From NCBI GenBank assembly GCA_946699065.1, contig CAMPDV010001576.1, positions 41,948-105,947 of the forward strand: DNA of 64,000 bases, given 5' to 3'. Positions 1 through 14,760 of this stretch are shown here, piece by piece. The notes beneath the pieces were generated by a model. The model saw nothing but the letters and a program-made list of their open reading frames with translations. It searched no databases and was not told the DNA's origin. Numbering within the stretch: the first letter of the stretch is position 1; each line of letters begins with the position of its first letter. Both the position numbers and the translations under genes were made by a program. This stretch comes from Loxodes magnus. Its lineage: Eukaryota > Ciliophora > Karyorelictea > Loxodida > Loxodidae.

Positions 1-3000
1 AAGTAAAATAAAAAAAGGATGAAAATAATTAATTAAAGGAAAAGTAGGTTTAAGTGAGTTTAAGTAATTCATAGAAAAGAAGTCGAAGAGAAAAAAATGT
101 AAGTGAGAGAGGATTAAGTGTGTGATTGTTTTTTTATAAAAAGAAAGTAAAATAAAAAAAGGATGAAAATGGTATTTAAAGGAAAAGTAGGTTTAAGTGA
201 GATTAAGTAATTCATAGAAAAGAAGTTGAAGAGAAAAAATGTAAGTGAGAGAGGATTAAGTGTGTGATTGTTTTTTTATAAAAAGAAAGTAAAATAAAAA
301 AAGGATGAAAATGGTATTTAAAGGAAAAGTAGGTTTAAGTGAGTTTAAGTAATTCATAGAAAAGAAGTCGAAGAGAAAAAAATGTAAGTGAGAGAGGATT
401 AAGTGTGTGATTGTTTTTTTATAAAAAGAAAGTAAAATAAAAAATGGATGAAAATGGTATTTAAAGGAAAGGTAGGTTTAAGTGAGTTTAAGTAATTCAT
501 AGAAAAGAAGTCGAAGAGAAAAAAATGTAAGTGAGAGAGGATTAAGGTTGTGATTGTTTTTTTATAAAAAGAAAGTAAAATAAAAAATGGATGAAAATAA
601 GTATTTAAAGGAAAAGTAGGTTTAAGTGAGTTTAAGTAATTCATAGAAAAGAAGTCGAAGAGAAAAAAATGTAAGTGAGAGAGGATTAAGGTTGTGATTG
701 TTTTTTTATAAAAAGAAAGTAAAATAAAAAATGGATGAAAATAAGTAGTTAAAGGAAAAGTAGGTTTAAGTGAGTTTAAGTAATTCATAGAAAAGAAGTC
801 GAAGAGAAAAAAATGTAAGTGAGAGAGGATTAAGTGTGTGATTGTTTTTTTATAAAAAGAAAGTAAAATAAAAAAAGGATGAAAATGGTATTTAAAGGAA
901 AAGTAGGTTTAAGTGAGTTTAAGTAATTCATAGAAAAGAAGTCGAGGAGAAAAAAATGTAAGTGAGAGAGGATTAAGTGTGTGATTGTTTTTTTATAAAA
1001 AGAAAGTAAAATAAAAAAAGGATGAAAATGGTATTTAAAGGAAAAGTAGGTTTAAGTGAGATTAAGTAATTCATAGAAAAGAAGTCGAAGAGAAAAAAAT
1101 GTAAGTGAGAGAGGATTAAGTGTGTGATTGTTTTTTTATAAAAAGAAAGTAAAATAAAAAATGGATGAAAATAATTAATTAAAGGAAAAGTAGGTTTAAG
1201 TGAGTTTAAGTAATTCATAGAAAAGAAGTCGAAGAGAAAAAAATGTAAGTGAGAGAGGATTAAGTGTGTGATTGTTTTTTTATAAAAAGAAAGTAAAATA
1301 AAAAATGGATGAAAATGGTATTTAAAGGAAAAGTAGGTTTAAGTGAGTTTAAGTAATTCATAGAAAAGAAGTCGAAGAGAAAAAAATGTAAGTGAGAGAG
1401 GATTAAGTGTGTGATTGTTTTTTTATAAAAAGAAAGTAAAATAAAAAATGGATGAAAATGGTATTTAAAGGAAAAGTAGGTTTAAGTGAGTTTAAGTAAT
1501 TCATAGAAAAGAAGTCGAGGAGAAAAAAATGTAAGTGAGAGAGGATTAAGTGTGTGATTGTTTTTTTATAAAAAGAAAGTAAAATAAAAAAAGGATGAAA
1601 ATGGTATTTAAAGGAAAAGTAGGTTTAAGTGAGTTTAAGTAATTCATAGAAAAGAAGTCGAAGAGAAAAAAATGTAAGTGAGAGAGGATTAAGTGTGTGA
1701 TTGTTTTTTTATAAAAAGAAAGTAAAATAAAAAATGGATGAAAATGGTATTTAAAGGAAAAGTAGGTTTAAGTGAGTTTAAGTAATTCATAGAAAAGAAG
1801 TCGAAGAGAAAAAAATGTAAGTGAGAGAGGATTAAGTGTGTGATTGTTTTTTTATAAAAAGAAAGTAAAATAAAAAAAGGATGAAAATGGTATTTAAAGG
1901 AAAAGTAGGTTTAAGTGAGTTTAAGTAATTCATAGAAAAGAAGTCGAAGAGAAAAAAATGTAAGTGAGAGAGGATTAAGGTTGTGATTGTTTTTTTATAA
2001 AAAGAAAGTAAAATAAAAAATGGATGAAAATAAGTATTTAAAGGAAAAGTAGGTTTAAGTGAGTTTAAGTAATTCATAGAAAAGAAGTCGAAGAGAAAAA
2101 AATGTAAGTGAGAGAGGATTAAGGTTGTGATTGTTTTTTTATAAAAAGAAAGTAAAATAAAAAAAGGATGAAAATAAGTAGTTAAAGGAAAAGTAGGTTT
2201 AAGTGAGTTTAAGTAATTCATAGAAAAGAAGTCGAAGAGAAAAAAATGTAAGTGAGAGAGGATTAAGGTTGTGATTGTTTTTTTATAAAAAGAAAGTAAA
2301 ATAAAAAAAGGATGAAAATGGTATTTAAAGGAAAAGTAGGTTTAAGTGAGTTTAAGTAATTCATAGAAAAGAAGTCGAAGAGAAAAAAATGTAAGTGAGA
2401 GAGGATTAAGTGTGTGATTGTTTTTTTATAAAAAGAAAGTAAAATAAAAAATGGATGAAAATGGTATTTAAAGGAAAAGTAGGCTTAAGTGAGTTTAAGT
2501 AATTCATAGAAAAGAAGTCGAAGAGAAAAAAATGTAAGTGAGAGAGGATTAAGGTTGTGATTGTTTTTTTATAAAAAGAAAGTAAAATAAAAAATGGATG
2601 AAAATAAGTATTTAAAGGAAAAGTAGGTTTAAGTGAGTTTAAGTAATTCATAGAAAAGAAGTCGAAGAGAAAAAAATGTAAGTGAGAGAGGATTAAGTGT
2701 GTGATTGTTTTTTTATAAAAAGAAAGTAAAATAAAAAAAGGATGAAAATGGTATTTAAAGGAAAAGTAGGTTTAAGTGAGTTTAAGTAATTCATAGAAAA
2801 GAAGTCGAAGAGAAAAAAATGTAAGTGAGAGAGGATTAAGTGTGTGATTGTTTTTTTATAAAAAGAAAGTAAAATAAAAAATGGATGAAAATGGTATTTA
2901 AAGGAAAAGTAGGTTTAAGTGAGTTTAAGTAATTCATAGAAAAGAAGTCGAAGAGAAAAAAATGTAAGTGAGAGAGGATTAAGGTTGTGATTGTTTTTTT

Positions 3001-6000
3001 ATAAAAAGAAAGTAAAATAAAAAAAGGATGAAAATAAGTAGTTAAAGGAAAAGTAGGTTTAAGTGAGTTTAAGTAATTCATAGAAAAGAAGTCGAAGAGA
3101 AAAAAATGTAAGTGAGAGAGGATTAAGTGTGTGATTGTTTTTTTATAAAAAGAAAGTAAAATAAAAAAAGGATGAAAATGGTATTTAAAGGAAAAGTAGG
3201 TTTAAGTGAGATTAAGTAATTCATAGAAAAGAAGTCGAAGAGAAAAAAATGTAAGTGAGAGAGGATTAAGTGTGTGATTGTTTTTTTATAAAAAGAAAGT
3301 AAAATAAAAAATGGATGAAAATAATTAATTAAAGGAAAAGTAGGTTTAAGTGAGTTTAAGTAATTCATAGAAAAGAAGTCGAAGAGAAAAAAATGTAAGT
3401 GAGAGAGGATTAAGTGTGTGATAGTTTTTTTATAAAAAGAAAGTAAAATAAAAAAAGGATGAAAATAATTAATTAAAGGAAAAGTAGGTTTAAGTGAGTT
3501 TAAGTAATTCATAGAAAAGAAGTCGAAGAGAAAAAAATGTAAGTGAGAGAGGATTAAGTGTGTGATTGTTTTTTTATAAAAAGAAAGTAAAATAAAAAAA
3601 GGATGAAAATGGTATTTAAAGGAAAAGTAGGTTTAAGTGAGTTTAAGTAATTCATAGAAAAGAAGTCGAAGAGAAAAAAATGTAAGTGAGAGAGGATTAA
3701 GTGTGTGATTGTTTTTTTATAAAAAGAAAGTAAAATAAAAAAAGGATGAAAATGGTATTTAAAGGAAAAGTAGGTTTAAGTGAGTTTAAGTAATTCATAG
3801 AAAAGAAGTCGAAGAGAAAAAAATGTAAGTGAGAGAGGATTAAGTGTGTGATAGTTTTTATATAAAAAGAAAGTAAAATAAAAAAAGGATGAAAATAATT
3901 AATTAAAGGAAAAGTAGGTTTAAGTGAGTTTAAGTAATTCATAGAAAAGAAGTCGAAGAGAAAAAAATGTAAGTGAGAGAGGATAAAGTGTGTGATTGTT
4001 TTTTTATAAAAAGAAAGTAAAATAAAAAATGGATGAAAATGGTATTTAAAGGAAAAGTAGGTTTAAGTGAGTTTAAGTAATTCATAGAAAAGAAGTCGAA
4101 GAGAAAAAAATGTAAGTGAGAGAGGATTAAGTGTGTGATTGTTTTTTTATAAAAAGAAAGTAAAATAAAAAAAGGATGAAAATGGTATTTAAAGGAAAAG
4201 TAGGTTTAAGTGAGTTTAAGTAATTCATAGAAAAGAAGTCGAAGAGAAAAAAATGTAAGTGAGAGAGGATTAAGGTTGTGATTGTTTTTTTATAAAAAGA
4301 AAGTAAAATAAAAAAAGGATGAAAATAAGTATTTAAAGGAAAAGTAGGTTTAAGTGAGTTTAAGTAATTCATAGAAAAGAAGTCGAAGAGAAAAAAATGT
4401 AAGTGAGAGAGGATTAAGGTTGTGATTGTTTTTTTATAAAAAGAAAGTAAAATAAAAAAAGGATGAAAATAATTAATTAAAGGAAAAGTAGGTTTAAGTG
4501 AGTTTAAGTAATTCATAGAAAAGAAGTCGAAGAGAAAAAAATGTAAGTGAGAGAGGATTAAGTGTGTGATTGTTTTTTTATAAAAAGAAAGTAAAATAAA
4601 AAAAGGATGAAAATAATTAATTAAAGGAAAAGTAGGTTTAAGTGAGTTTAAGTAATTCATAGAAAAGAAGTCGAAGAGAAAAAAATGTAAGTGAGAGAGG
4701 ATTAAGTGTGTGATTGTTTTTTTATAAAAAGAAAGTAAAATAAAAAATGGATGAAAATAAGTATTTAAAGGAAAAGTAGGTTTAAGTGAGATTAAGTAAT
4801 TCATAGAAAAGAAGTCGAAGAGAAAAAAATGTAAGTGAGAGAGGATTAAGTGTGTGATTGTTTTTTTATAAAAAGAAAGTAAAATAAAAAATGGATGAAA
4901 ATAAGTAGTTAAAGGAAAAGTAGGTTTAAGTGAGTTTAAGTAATTCATAGAAAAGAAGTCGAAGAGAAAAAAATGTAAGTGAGAGAGGATTAAGTGTGTG
5001 ATTGTTTTTTTATAAAAAGAAAGTAAAATAAAAAATGGATGAAAATGGTATTTAAAGGAAAAGTAGGTTTAAGTGAGTTTAAGTAATTCATAGAAAAGAA
5101 GTCGAAGAGAAAAAAATGTAAGTGAGAGAGGATTAAGGTTGTGATTGTTTTTTTATAAAAAGAAAGTAAAATAAAAAAAGGATGAAAATAAGTATTTAAA
5201 GGAAAAGTAGGTTTAAGTGAGTTTAAGTAATTCATAGAAAAGAAGTCGAAGAGAAAAAAATGTAAGTGAGAGAGGATTAAGGTTGTGATTGTTTTTTTAT
5301 AAAAAGAAAGTAAAATAAAAAAAGGATGAAAATAATTAATTAAAGGAAAAGTAGGTTTAAGTGAGTTTAAGTAATTCATAGAAAAGAAGTCGAAGAGAAA
5401 AAAATGTAAGTGAGAGAGGATTAAGTGTGTGATTGTTTTTTTATAAAAAGAAAGTAAAATAAAAAAAGGATGAAAATAATTAATTAAAGGAAAAGTAGGT
5501 TTAAGTGAGTTTAAGTAATTCATAGAAAAGAAGTCGAAGAGAAAAAAATGTAAGTGAGAGAGGATTAAGTGTGTGATTGTTTTTTTATAAAAAGAAAGTA
5601 AAATAAAAAAAGGATGAAAATGGTATTTAAAGGAAAAGTAGGTTTAAGTGAGTTTAAGTAATTCATAGAAAAGAAGTCGAAGAGAAAAAAATGTAAGTGA
5701 GAGAGGATTAAGTGTGTGATAGTTTTTTTATAAAAAGAAAGTAAAATAAAAAATGGATGAAAATAAGTATTTAAAGGAAAAGTAGGTTTAAGTGAGTTTA
5801 AGTAATTCATAGAAAAGAAGTCGAAGAGAAAAAAATGTAAGTGAGAGAGGATTAAGGTTGTGATTGTTTTTTTATAAAAAGAAAGTAAAATAAAAAATGG
5901 ATGAAAATAAGTAGTTAAAGGAAAAGTAGGTTTAAGTGAGTTTAAGTAATTCATAGAAAAGAAGTCGAAGAGAAAAAAATGTAAGTGAGAGAGGATTAAG

Positions 6001-7283
6001 TGTGTGATTGTTTTTTTATAAAAAGAAAGTAAAATAAAAAAAGGATGAAAATGGTATTTAAAGGAAAAGTAGGTTTAAGTGAGTTTAAGTAATTCATAGA
6101 AAAGAAGTCGAAGAGAAAAAAATGTAAGTGAGAGAGGATTAAGTGTGTGATTGTTTTTTTATAAAAAGAAAGTAAAATAAAAAAAGGATGAAAATGGTAT
6201 TTAAAGGAAAAGTAGGTTTAAGTGAGTTTAAGTAATTCATAGAAAAGAAGTCGAGGAGAAAAAAATGTAAGTGAGAGAGGATTAAGTGTGTGATAGTTTT
6301 TTTATAAAAAGAAAGTAAAATAAAAAAAGGATGAAAATGGTATTTAAAGGAAAAGTAGGTTTAAGTGAGTTTAAGTAATTCATAGAAAAGAAGTCGAAGA
6401 GAAAAAAATGTAAGTGAGAGAGGATTAAGTGTGTGATTGTTTTTTTATAAAAAGAAAGTAAAATAAAAAAAGGATGAAAATGGTATTTAAAGGAAAAGTA
6501 GGTTTAAGTGAGTTTAAGTAATTCATAGAAAAGAAGTCGAAGAGAAAAAAATGTAAGTGAGAGAGGATTAAGTGTGTGATTGTTTTTTTATAAAAAGAAA
6601 GTAAAATAAAAAATGGATGAAAATGGTATTTAAAGGAAAAGTAGGTTTAAGTGAGTTTAAGTAATTCATAGAAAAGAAGTCGAGGAGAAAAAAATGTAAG
6701 TGAGAGAGGATTAAGTGTGTGATTGTTTTTTTATAAAAAGAAAGTAAAATAAAAAAAGGATGAAAATGGTATTTAAAGGAAAAGTAGGTTTAAGTGAGTT
6801 TAAGTAATTCATAGAAAAGAAGTCGAAGAGAAAAAAATGTAAGTGAGAGAGGATTAAGTGTGTGATTGTTTTTTTATAAAAAGAAAGTAAAATAAAAAAT
6901 GGATGAAAATAATTAATTAAAGGAAAAGTAGGTTTAAGTGAGTTTAAGTAATTCATAGAAAAGAAGTCGAAGAGAAAAAAATGTAAGTGAGAGAGGATTA
7001 AGTGTGTGATTGTTTTTTTATAAAAAGAAAGTAAAATAAAAAATGGATGAAAATAAGTAGTTAAAGGAAAAGTAGGTTTAAGTGAGTTTAAGTAATTCAT
7101 AGAAAAGAAGTCGAAGAGAAAAAAATGTAAGTGAGAGAGGATTAAGGTTGTGATTGTTTTTTTATAAAAAGAAAGTAAAATAAAAAATGGATGAAAATAA
7201 GTAGTTAAAGGAAAAGTAGGTTTAAGTGAGTTTAAGTAATTCATAGAAAAGAAGTCGAAGAGAAAAAAATGTAAGTGAGAGAG

Positions 7284-9255
7284 GATTAAGTGTGTGATTG
7301 TTTTTTTATAAAAAGAAAGTAAAATAAAAAAAGGATGAAAATGGTATTTAAAGGAAAAGTAGGTTTAAGTGAGTTTAAGTAATTCATAGAAAAGAAGTCG
7401 AAGAGAAAAAAATGTAAGTGAGAGAGGATTAAGTGTGTGATTGTTTTTTTATAAAAAGAAAGTAAAATAAAAAAAGGATGAAAATGGTATTTAAAGGAAA
7501 AGTAGGTTTAAGTGAGATTAAGTAATTCATAGAAAAGAAGTCGAAGAGAAAAAAATGTAAGTGAGAGAGGATTAAGTGTGTGATTGTTTTTTTATAAAAA
7601 GAAAGTAAAATAAAAAATGGATGAAAATAATTAATTAAAGGAAAAGTAGGTTTAAGTGAGTTTAAGTAATTCATAGAAAAGAAGTCGAGGAGAAAAAAAT
7701 GTAAGTGAGAGAGGATTAAGTGTGTGATAGTTTTTTTATAAAAAGAAAGTAAAATAAAAAAAGGATGAAAATAATTAATTAAAGGAAAAGTAGGTTTAAG
7801 TGAGTTTAAGTAATTCATAGAAAAGAAGTCGAAGAGAAAAAAATGTAAGTGAGAGAGGATTAAGTGTGTGATTGTTTTTTTATAAAAAGAAAGTAAAATA
7901 AAAAAAGGATGAAAATGGTATTTAAAGGAAAAGTAGGTTTAAGTGAGTTTAAGTAATTCATAGAAAAGAAGTCGAAGAGAAAAAAATGTAAGTGAGAGAG
8001 GATTAAGGTTGTGATTGTTTTTTTATAAAAAGAAAGTAAAATAAAAAATGGATGAAAATAAGTAGTTAAAGGAAAAGTAGGTTTAAGTGAGTTTAAGTAA
8101 TTCATAGAAAAGAAGTCGAAGAGAAAAAAATGTAAGTGAGAGAGGATTAAGTGTGTGATTGTTTTTTTATAAAAAGAAAGTAAAATAAAAAATGGATGAA
8201 AATAATTAATTAAAGGAAAAGTAGGTTTAAGTGAGTTTAAGTAATTCATAGAAAAGAAGTCGAAGAGAAAAAAATGTAAGTGAGAGAGGATTAAGGTTGT
8301 GATTGTTTTTTTATAAAAAGAAAGTAAAATAAAAAATGGATGAAAATAAGTATTTAAAGGAAAAGTAGGTTTAAGTGAGTTTAAGTAATTCATAGAAAAG
8401 AAGTCGAAGAGAAAAAAATGTAAGTGAGAGAGGATTAAGTGTGTGATTGTTTTTTTATAAAAAGAAAGTAAAATAAAAAAAGGATGAAAATAAGTAGTTA
8501 AAGGAAAAGTAGGTTTAAGTGAGTTTAAGTAATTCATAGAAAAGAAGTCGAAGAGAAAAAAATGTAAGTGAGAGAGGATTAAGGTTGTGATTGTTTTTTT
8601 ATAAAAAGAAAGTAAAATAAAAAATGGATGAAAATAAGTAGTTAAAGGAAAAGTAGGTTTAAGTGAGTTTAAGTAATTCATAGAAAAGAAGTCGAAGAGA
8701 AAAAAATGTAAGTGAGAGAGGATTAAGTGTGTGATTGTTTTTTTATAAAAAGAAAGTAAAATAAAAAAAGGATGAAAATGGTATTTAAAGGAAAAGTAGG
8801 TTTAAGTGAGTTTAAGTAATTCATAGAAAAGAAGTCGAAGAGAAAAAAATGTAAGTGAGAGAGGATTAAGTGTGTGATTGTTTTTTTATAAAAAGAAAGT
8901 AAAATAAAAAAAGGATGAAAATGGTATTTAAAGGAAAAGTAGGTTTAAGTGAGATTAAGTAATTCATAGAAAAGAAGTCGAAGAGAAAAAAATGTAAGTG
9001 AGAGAGGATTAAGTGTGTGATTGTTTTTTTATAAAAAGAAAGTAAAATAAAAAATGGATGAAAATAATTAATTAAAGGAAAAGTAGGTTTAAGTGAGTTT
9101 AAGTAATTCATAGAAAAGAAGTCGAGGAGAAAAAAATGTAAGTGAGAGAGGATTAAGTGTGTGATAGTTTTTTTATAAAAAGAAAGTAAAATAAAAAAAG
9201 GATGAAAATAATTAATTAAAGGAAAAGTAGGTTTAAGTGAGTTTAAGTAATTCAT
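7284..9255. repeat. Higher-order repeat inside the satellite, period about 1437 nt (10 units)
   Basis: The order of unit variants at about 7284-7818 recurs at about 8721-9255. In both places a GAGATTAAG unit is followed by an AATTAATT unit and then a GTCGAGG/GATAG unit. The spacing is 1437 nt, ten basic units. This indicates a recent segmental duplication within the array. I compared variant sites by eye, not every base. Confidence 0.65.
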
Positions 9256-12200
9256 AGAAAAGAAGTCGAAGAGAAAAAAATGTAAGTGAGAGAGGATTAA
9301 GTGTGTGATTGTTTTTTTATAAAAAGAAAGTAAAATAAAAAAAGGATGAAAATGGTATTTAAAGGAAAAGTAGGTTTAAGTGAGTTTAAGTAATTCATAG
9401 AAAAGAAGTCGAAGAGAAAAAAATGTAAGTGAGAGAGGATTAAGGTTGTGATTGTTTTTTTATAAAAAGAAAGTAAAATAAAAAATGGATGAAAATAAGT
9501 AGTTAAAGGAAAAGTAGGTTTAAGTGAGTTTAAGTAATTCATAGAAAAGAAGTCGAAGAGAAAAAAATGTAAGTGAGAGAGGATTAAGTGTGTGATTGTT
9601 TTTTTATAAAAAGAAAGTAAAATAAAAAATGGATGAAAATAATTAATTAAAGGAAAAGTAGGTTTAAGTGAGTTTAAGTAATTCATAGAAAAGAAGTCGA
9701 AGAGAAAAAAATGTAAGTGAGAGAGGATTAAGGTTGTGATTGTTTTTTTATAAAAAGAAAGTAAAATAAAAAATGGATGAAAATAAGTATTTAAAGGAAA
9801 AGTAGGTTTAAGTGAGTTTAAGTAATTCATAGAAAAGAAGTCGAAGAGAAAAAAATGTAAGTGAGAGAGGATTAAGTGTGTGATTGTTTTTTTATAAAAA
9901 GAAAGTAAAATAAAAAAAGGATGAAAATGGTATTTAAAGGAAAAGTAGGTTTAAGTGAGTTTAAGTAATTCATAGAAAAGAAGTCGAAGAGAAAAAAATG
10001 TAAGTGAGAGAGGATTAAGTGTGTGATTGTTTTTTTATAAAAAGAAAGTAAAATAAAAAAAGGATGAAAATGGTATTTAAAGGAAAAGTAGGTTTAAGTG
10101 AGTTTAAGTAATTCATAGAAAAGAAGTCGAGGAGAAAAAAATGTAAGTGAGAGAGGATTAAGTGTGTGATAGTTTTTTTATAAAAAGAAAGTAAAATAAA
10201 AAAAGGATGAAAATAATTAATTAAAGGAAAAGTAGGTTTAAGTGAGTTTAAGTAATTCATAGAAAAGAAGTCGAAGAGAAAAAAATGTAAGTGAGAGAGG
10301 ATTAAGTGTGTGATTGTTTTTTTATAAAAAGAAAGTAAAATAAAAAAAGGATGAAAATAATTAATTAAAGGAAAAGTAGGTTTAAGTGAGTTTAAGTAAT
10401 TCATAGAAAAGAAGTCGAAGAGAAAAAAATGTAAGTGAGAGAGGATTAAGGTTGTGATTGTTTTTTTATAAAAAGAAAGTAAAATAAAAAATGGATGAAA
10501 ATAAGTATTTAAAGGAAAAGTAGGTTTAAGTGAGTTTAAGTAATTCATAGAAAAGAAGTCGAGGAGAAAAAAATGTAAGTGAGAGAGGATTAAGTGTGTG
10601 ATAGTTTTTTTATAAAAAGAAAGTAAAATAAAAAAAGGATGAAAATGGTATTTAAAGGAAAAGTAGGTTTAAGTGAGTTTAAGTAATTCATAGAAAAGAA
10701 GTCGAAGAGAAAAAAATGTAAGTGAGAGAGGATTAAGTGTGTGATTGTTTTTTTATAAAAAGAAAGTAAAATAAAAAAAGGATGAAAATAATTAATTAAA
10801 GGAAAAGTAGGTTTAAGTGAGTTTAAGTAATTCATAGAAAAGAAGTCGAAGAGAAAAAAATGTAAGTGAGAGAGGATTAAGGTTGTGATTGTTTTTTTAT
10901 AAAAAGAAAGTAAAATAAAAAATGGATGAAAATAAGTATTTAAAGGAAAAGTAGGTTTAAGTGAGTTTAAGTAATTCATAGAAAAGAAGTCGAAGAGAAA
11001 AAAATGTAAGTGAGAGAGGATTAAGGTTGTGATTGTTTTTTTATAAAAAGAAAGTAAAATAAAAAAAGGATGAAAATGGTATTTAAAGGAAAAGTAGGTT
11101 TAAGTGAGATTAAGTAATTCATAGAAAAGAAGTCGAAGAGAAAAAAATGTAAGTGAGAGAGGATTAAGTGTGTGATTGTTTTTTTATAAAAAGAAAGTAA
11201 AATAAAAAAAGGATGAAAATGGTATTTAAAGGAAAAGTAGGTTTAAGTGAGTTTAAGTAATTCATAGAAAAGAAGTCGAGGAGAAAAAAATGTAAGTGAG
11301 AGAGGATTAAGTGTGTGATAGTTTTTTTATAAAAAGAAAGTAAAATAAAAAAAGGATGAAAATAATTAATTAAAGGAAAAGTAGGTTTAAGTGAGTTTAA
11401 GTAATTCATAGAAAAGAAGTCGAAGAGAAAAAAATGTAAGTGAGAGAGGATTAAGTGTGTGATTGTTTTTTTATAAAAAGAAAGTAAAATAAAAAAAGGA
11501 TGAAAATGGTATTTAAAGGAAAAGTAGGTTTAAGTGAGTTTAAGTAATTCATAGAAAAGAAGTCGAAGAGAAAAAATGTAAGTGAGAGAGGATTAAGTGT
11601 GTGATTGTTTTTTTATAAAAAGAAAGTAAAATAAAAAAAGGATGAAAATAATTAATTAAAGGAAAAGTAGGTTTAAGTGAGTTTAAGTAATTCATAGAAA
11701 AGAAGTCGAGGAGAAAAAAATGTAAGTGAGAGAGGATTAAGTGTGTGATAGTTTTTTTATAAAAAGAAAGTAAAATAAAAAAAGGATGAAAATAATTAAT
11801 TAAAGGAAAAGTAGGTTTAAGTGAGTTTAAGTAATTCATAGAAAAGAAGTCGAAGAGAAAAAAATGTAAGTGAGAGAGGATTAAGGTTGTGATTGTTTTT
11901 TTATAAAAAGAAAGTAAAATAAAAAATGGATGAAAATAAGTAGTTAAAGGAAAAGTAGGTTTAAGTGAGTTTAAGTAATTCATAGAAAAGAAGTCGAAGA
12001 GAAAAAAATGTAAGTGAGAGAGGATTAAGTGTGTGATTGTTTTTTTATAAAAAGAAAGTAAAATAAAAAAAGGATGAAAATAATTAATTAAAGGAAAAGT
12101 AGGTTTAAGTGAGTTTAAGTAATTCATAGAAAAGAAGTCGAAGAGAAAAAAATGTAAGTGAGAGAGGATTAAGGTTGTGATTGTTTTTTTATAAAAAGAA

Positions 12201-14760
12201 AGTAAAATAAAAAATGGATGAAAATAAGTATTTAAAGGAAAAGTAGGTTTAAGTGAGTTTAAGTAATTCATAGAAAAGAAGTCGAAGAGAAAAAAATGTA
12301 AGTGAGAGAGGATTAAGGTTGTGATTGTTTTTTTATAAAAAGAAAGTAAAATAAAAAATGGATGAAAATAAGTATTTAAAGGAAAAGTAGGTTTAAGTGA
12401 GTTTAAGTAATTCATAGAAAAGAAGTCGAAGAGAAAAAAATGTAAGTGAGAGAGGATTAAGTGTGTGATTGTTTTTTTATAAAAAGAAAGTAAAATAAAA
12501 AAAGGATGAAAATGGTATTTAAAGGAAAAGTAGGTTTAAGTGAGTTTAAGTAATTCATAGAAAAGAAGTCGAAGAGAAAAAAATGTAAGTGAGAGAGGAT
12601 TAAGTGTGTGATTGTTTTTTTATAAAAAGAAAGTAAAATAAAAAAAGGATGAAAATGGTATTTAAAGGAAAAGTAGGTTTAAGTGAGTTTAAGTAATTCA
12701 TAGAAAAGAAGTCGAGGAGAAAAAAATGTAAGTGAGAGAGGATTAAGTGTGTGATAGTTTTTTTATAAAAAGAAAGTAAAATAAAAAAAGGATGAAAATA
12801 ATTAATTAAAGGAAAAGTAGGTTTAAGTGAGTTTAAGTAATTCATAGAAAAGAAGTCGAAGAGAAAAAAATGTAAGTGAGAGAGGATTAAGTGTGTGATT
12901 GTTTTTTTATAAAAAGAAAGTAAAATAAAAAATGGATGAAAATGGTATTTAAAGGAAAAGTAGGTTTAAGTGAGTTTAAGTAATTCATAGAAAAGAAGTC
13001 GAAGAGAAAAAAATGTAAGTGAGAGAGGATTAAGTGTGTGATTGTTTTTTTATAAAAAGAAAGTAAAATAAAAAAAGGATGAAAATGGTATTTAAAGGAA
13101 AAGTAGGTTTAAGTGAGTTTAAGTAATTCATAGAAAAGAAGTCGAAGAGAAAAAAATGTAAGTGAGAGAGGATTAAGTGTGTGATTGTTTTTTTATAAAA
13201 AGAAAGTAAAATAAAAAAAGGATGAAAATGGTATTTAAAGGAAAAGTAGGTTTAAGTGAGTTTAAGTAATTCATAGAAAAGAAGTCGAAGAGAAAAAAAT
13301 GTAAGTGAGAGAGGATTAAGTGTGTGATTGTTTTTTTATAAAAAGAAAGTAAAATAAAAAAAAAATGAAAATAATTAATTAAAGGAAAAGTAGGTTTAAG
13401 TGAGTTTAAGTAATTCATAGAAAAGAAGTCGAAGAGAAAAAAATGTAAGTGAGAGAGGATTAAGTGTGTGATTGTTTTTTTATAAAAAGAAAGTAAAATA
13501 AAAAAAGGATGAAAATAATTAATTAAAGGAAAAGTAGGTTTAAGTGAGTTTAAGTAATTCATAGAAAAGAAGTCGAAGAGAAAAAATGTAAGTGAGAGAG
13601 GATTAAGTGTGTGATTGTTTTTTTATAAAAAGAAAGTAAAATAAAAAATGGATGAAAATAAGTATTTAAAGGAAAAGTAGGTTTAAGTGAGTTTAAGTAA
13701 TTCATAGAAAAGAAGTCGAAGAGAAAAAAATGTAAGTGAGAGAGGATTAAGTGTGTGATTGTTTTTTTATAAAAAGAAAGTAAAATAAAAAAAGGATGAA
13801 AATGGTATTTAAAGGAAAAGTAGGTTTAAGTGAGTTTAAGTAATTCATAGAAAAGAAGTCGAAGAGAAAAAAATGTAAGTGAGAGAGGATTAAGTGTGTG
13901 ATTGTTTTTTTATAAAAAGAAAGTAAAATAAAAAAAGGATGAAAATGGTATTTAAAGGAAAAGTAGGTTTAAGTGAGATTAAGTAATTCATAGAAAAGAA
14001 GTCGAAGAGAAAAAAATGTAAGTGAGAGAGGATTAAGGTTGTGATAGTTTTTTTATAAAAAGAAAGTAAAATAAAAAATGGATGAAAATAAGTATTTAAA
14101 GGAAAAGTAGGTTTAAGTGAGTTTAAGTAATTCATAGAAAAGAAGTCGAAGAGAAAAAAATGTAAGTGAGAGAGGATTAAGTGTGTGATTGTTTTTTTAT
14201 AAAAAGAAAGTAAAATAAAAAAAGGATGAAAATAATTAATTAAAGGAAAAGTAGGTTTAAGTGAGTTTAAGTAATTCATAGAAAAGAAGTCGAAGAGAAA
14301 AAAATGTAAGTGAGAGAGGATTAAGTGTGTGATTGTTTTTTTATAAAAAGAAAGTAAAATAAAAAAAGGATGAAAATGGTATTTAAAGGAAAAGTAGGTT
14401 TAAGTGAGATTAAGTAATTCATAGAAAAGAAGTCGAAGAGAAAAAAATGTAAGTGAGAGAGGATTAAGTGTGTGATTGTTTTTTTATAAAAAGAAAGTAA
14501 AATAAAAAAAGGATGAAAATGGTATTTAAAGGAAAAGTAGGTTTAAGTGAGTTTAAGTAATTCATAGAAAAGAAGTCGAAGAGAAAAAAATGTAAGTGAG
14601 AGAGGATTAAGTGTGTGATTGTTTTTTTATAAAAAGAAAGTAAAATAAAAAAAGGATGAAAATGGTATTTAAAGGAAAAGTAGGTTTAAGTGAGTTTAAG
14701 TAATTCATAGAAAAGAAGTCGAAGAGAAAAAAATGTAAGTGAGAGAGGATTAAGTGTGTG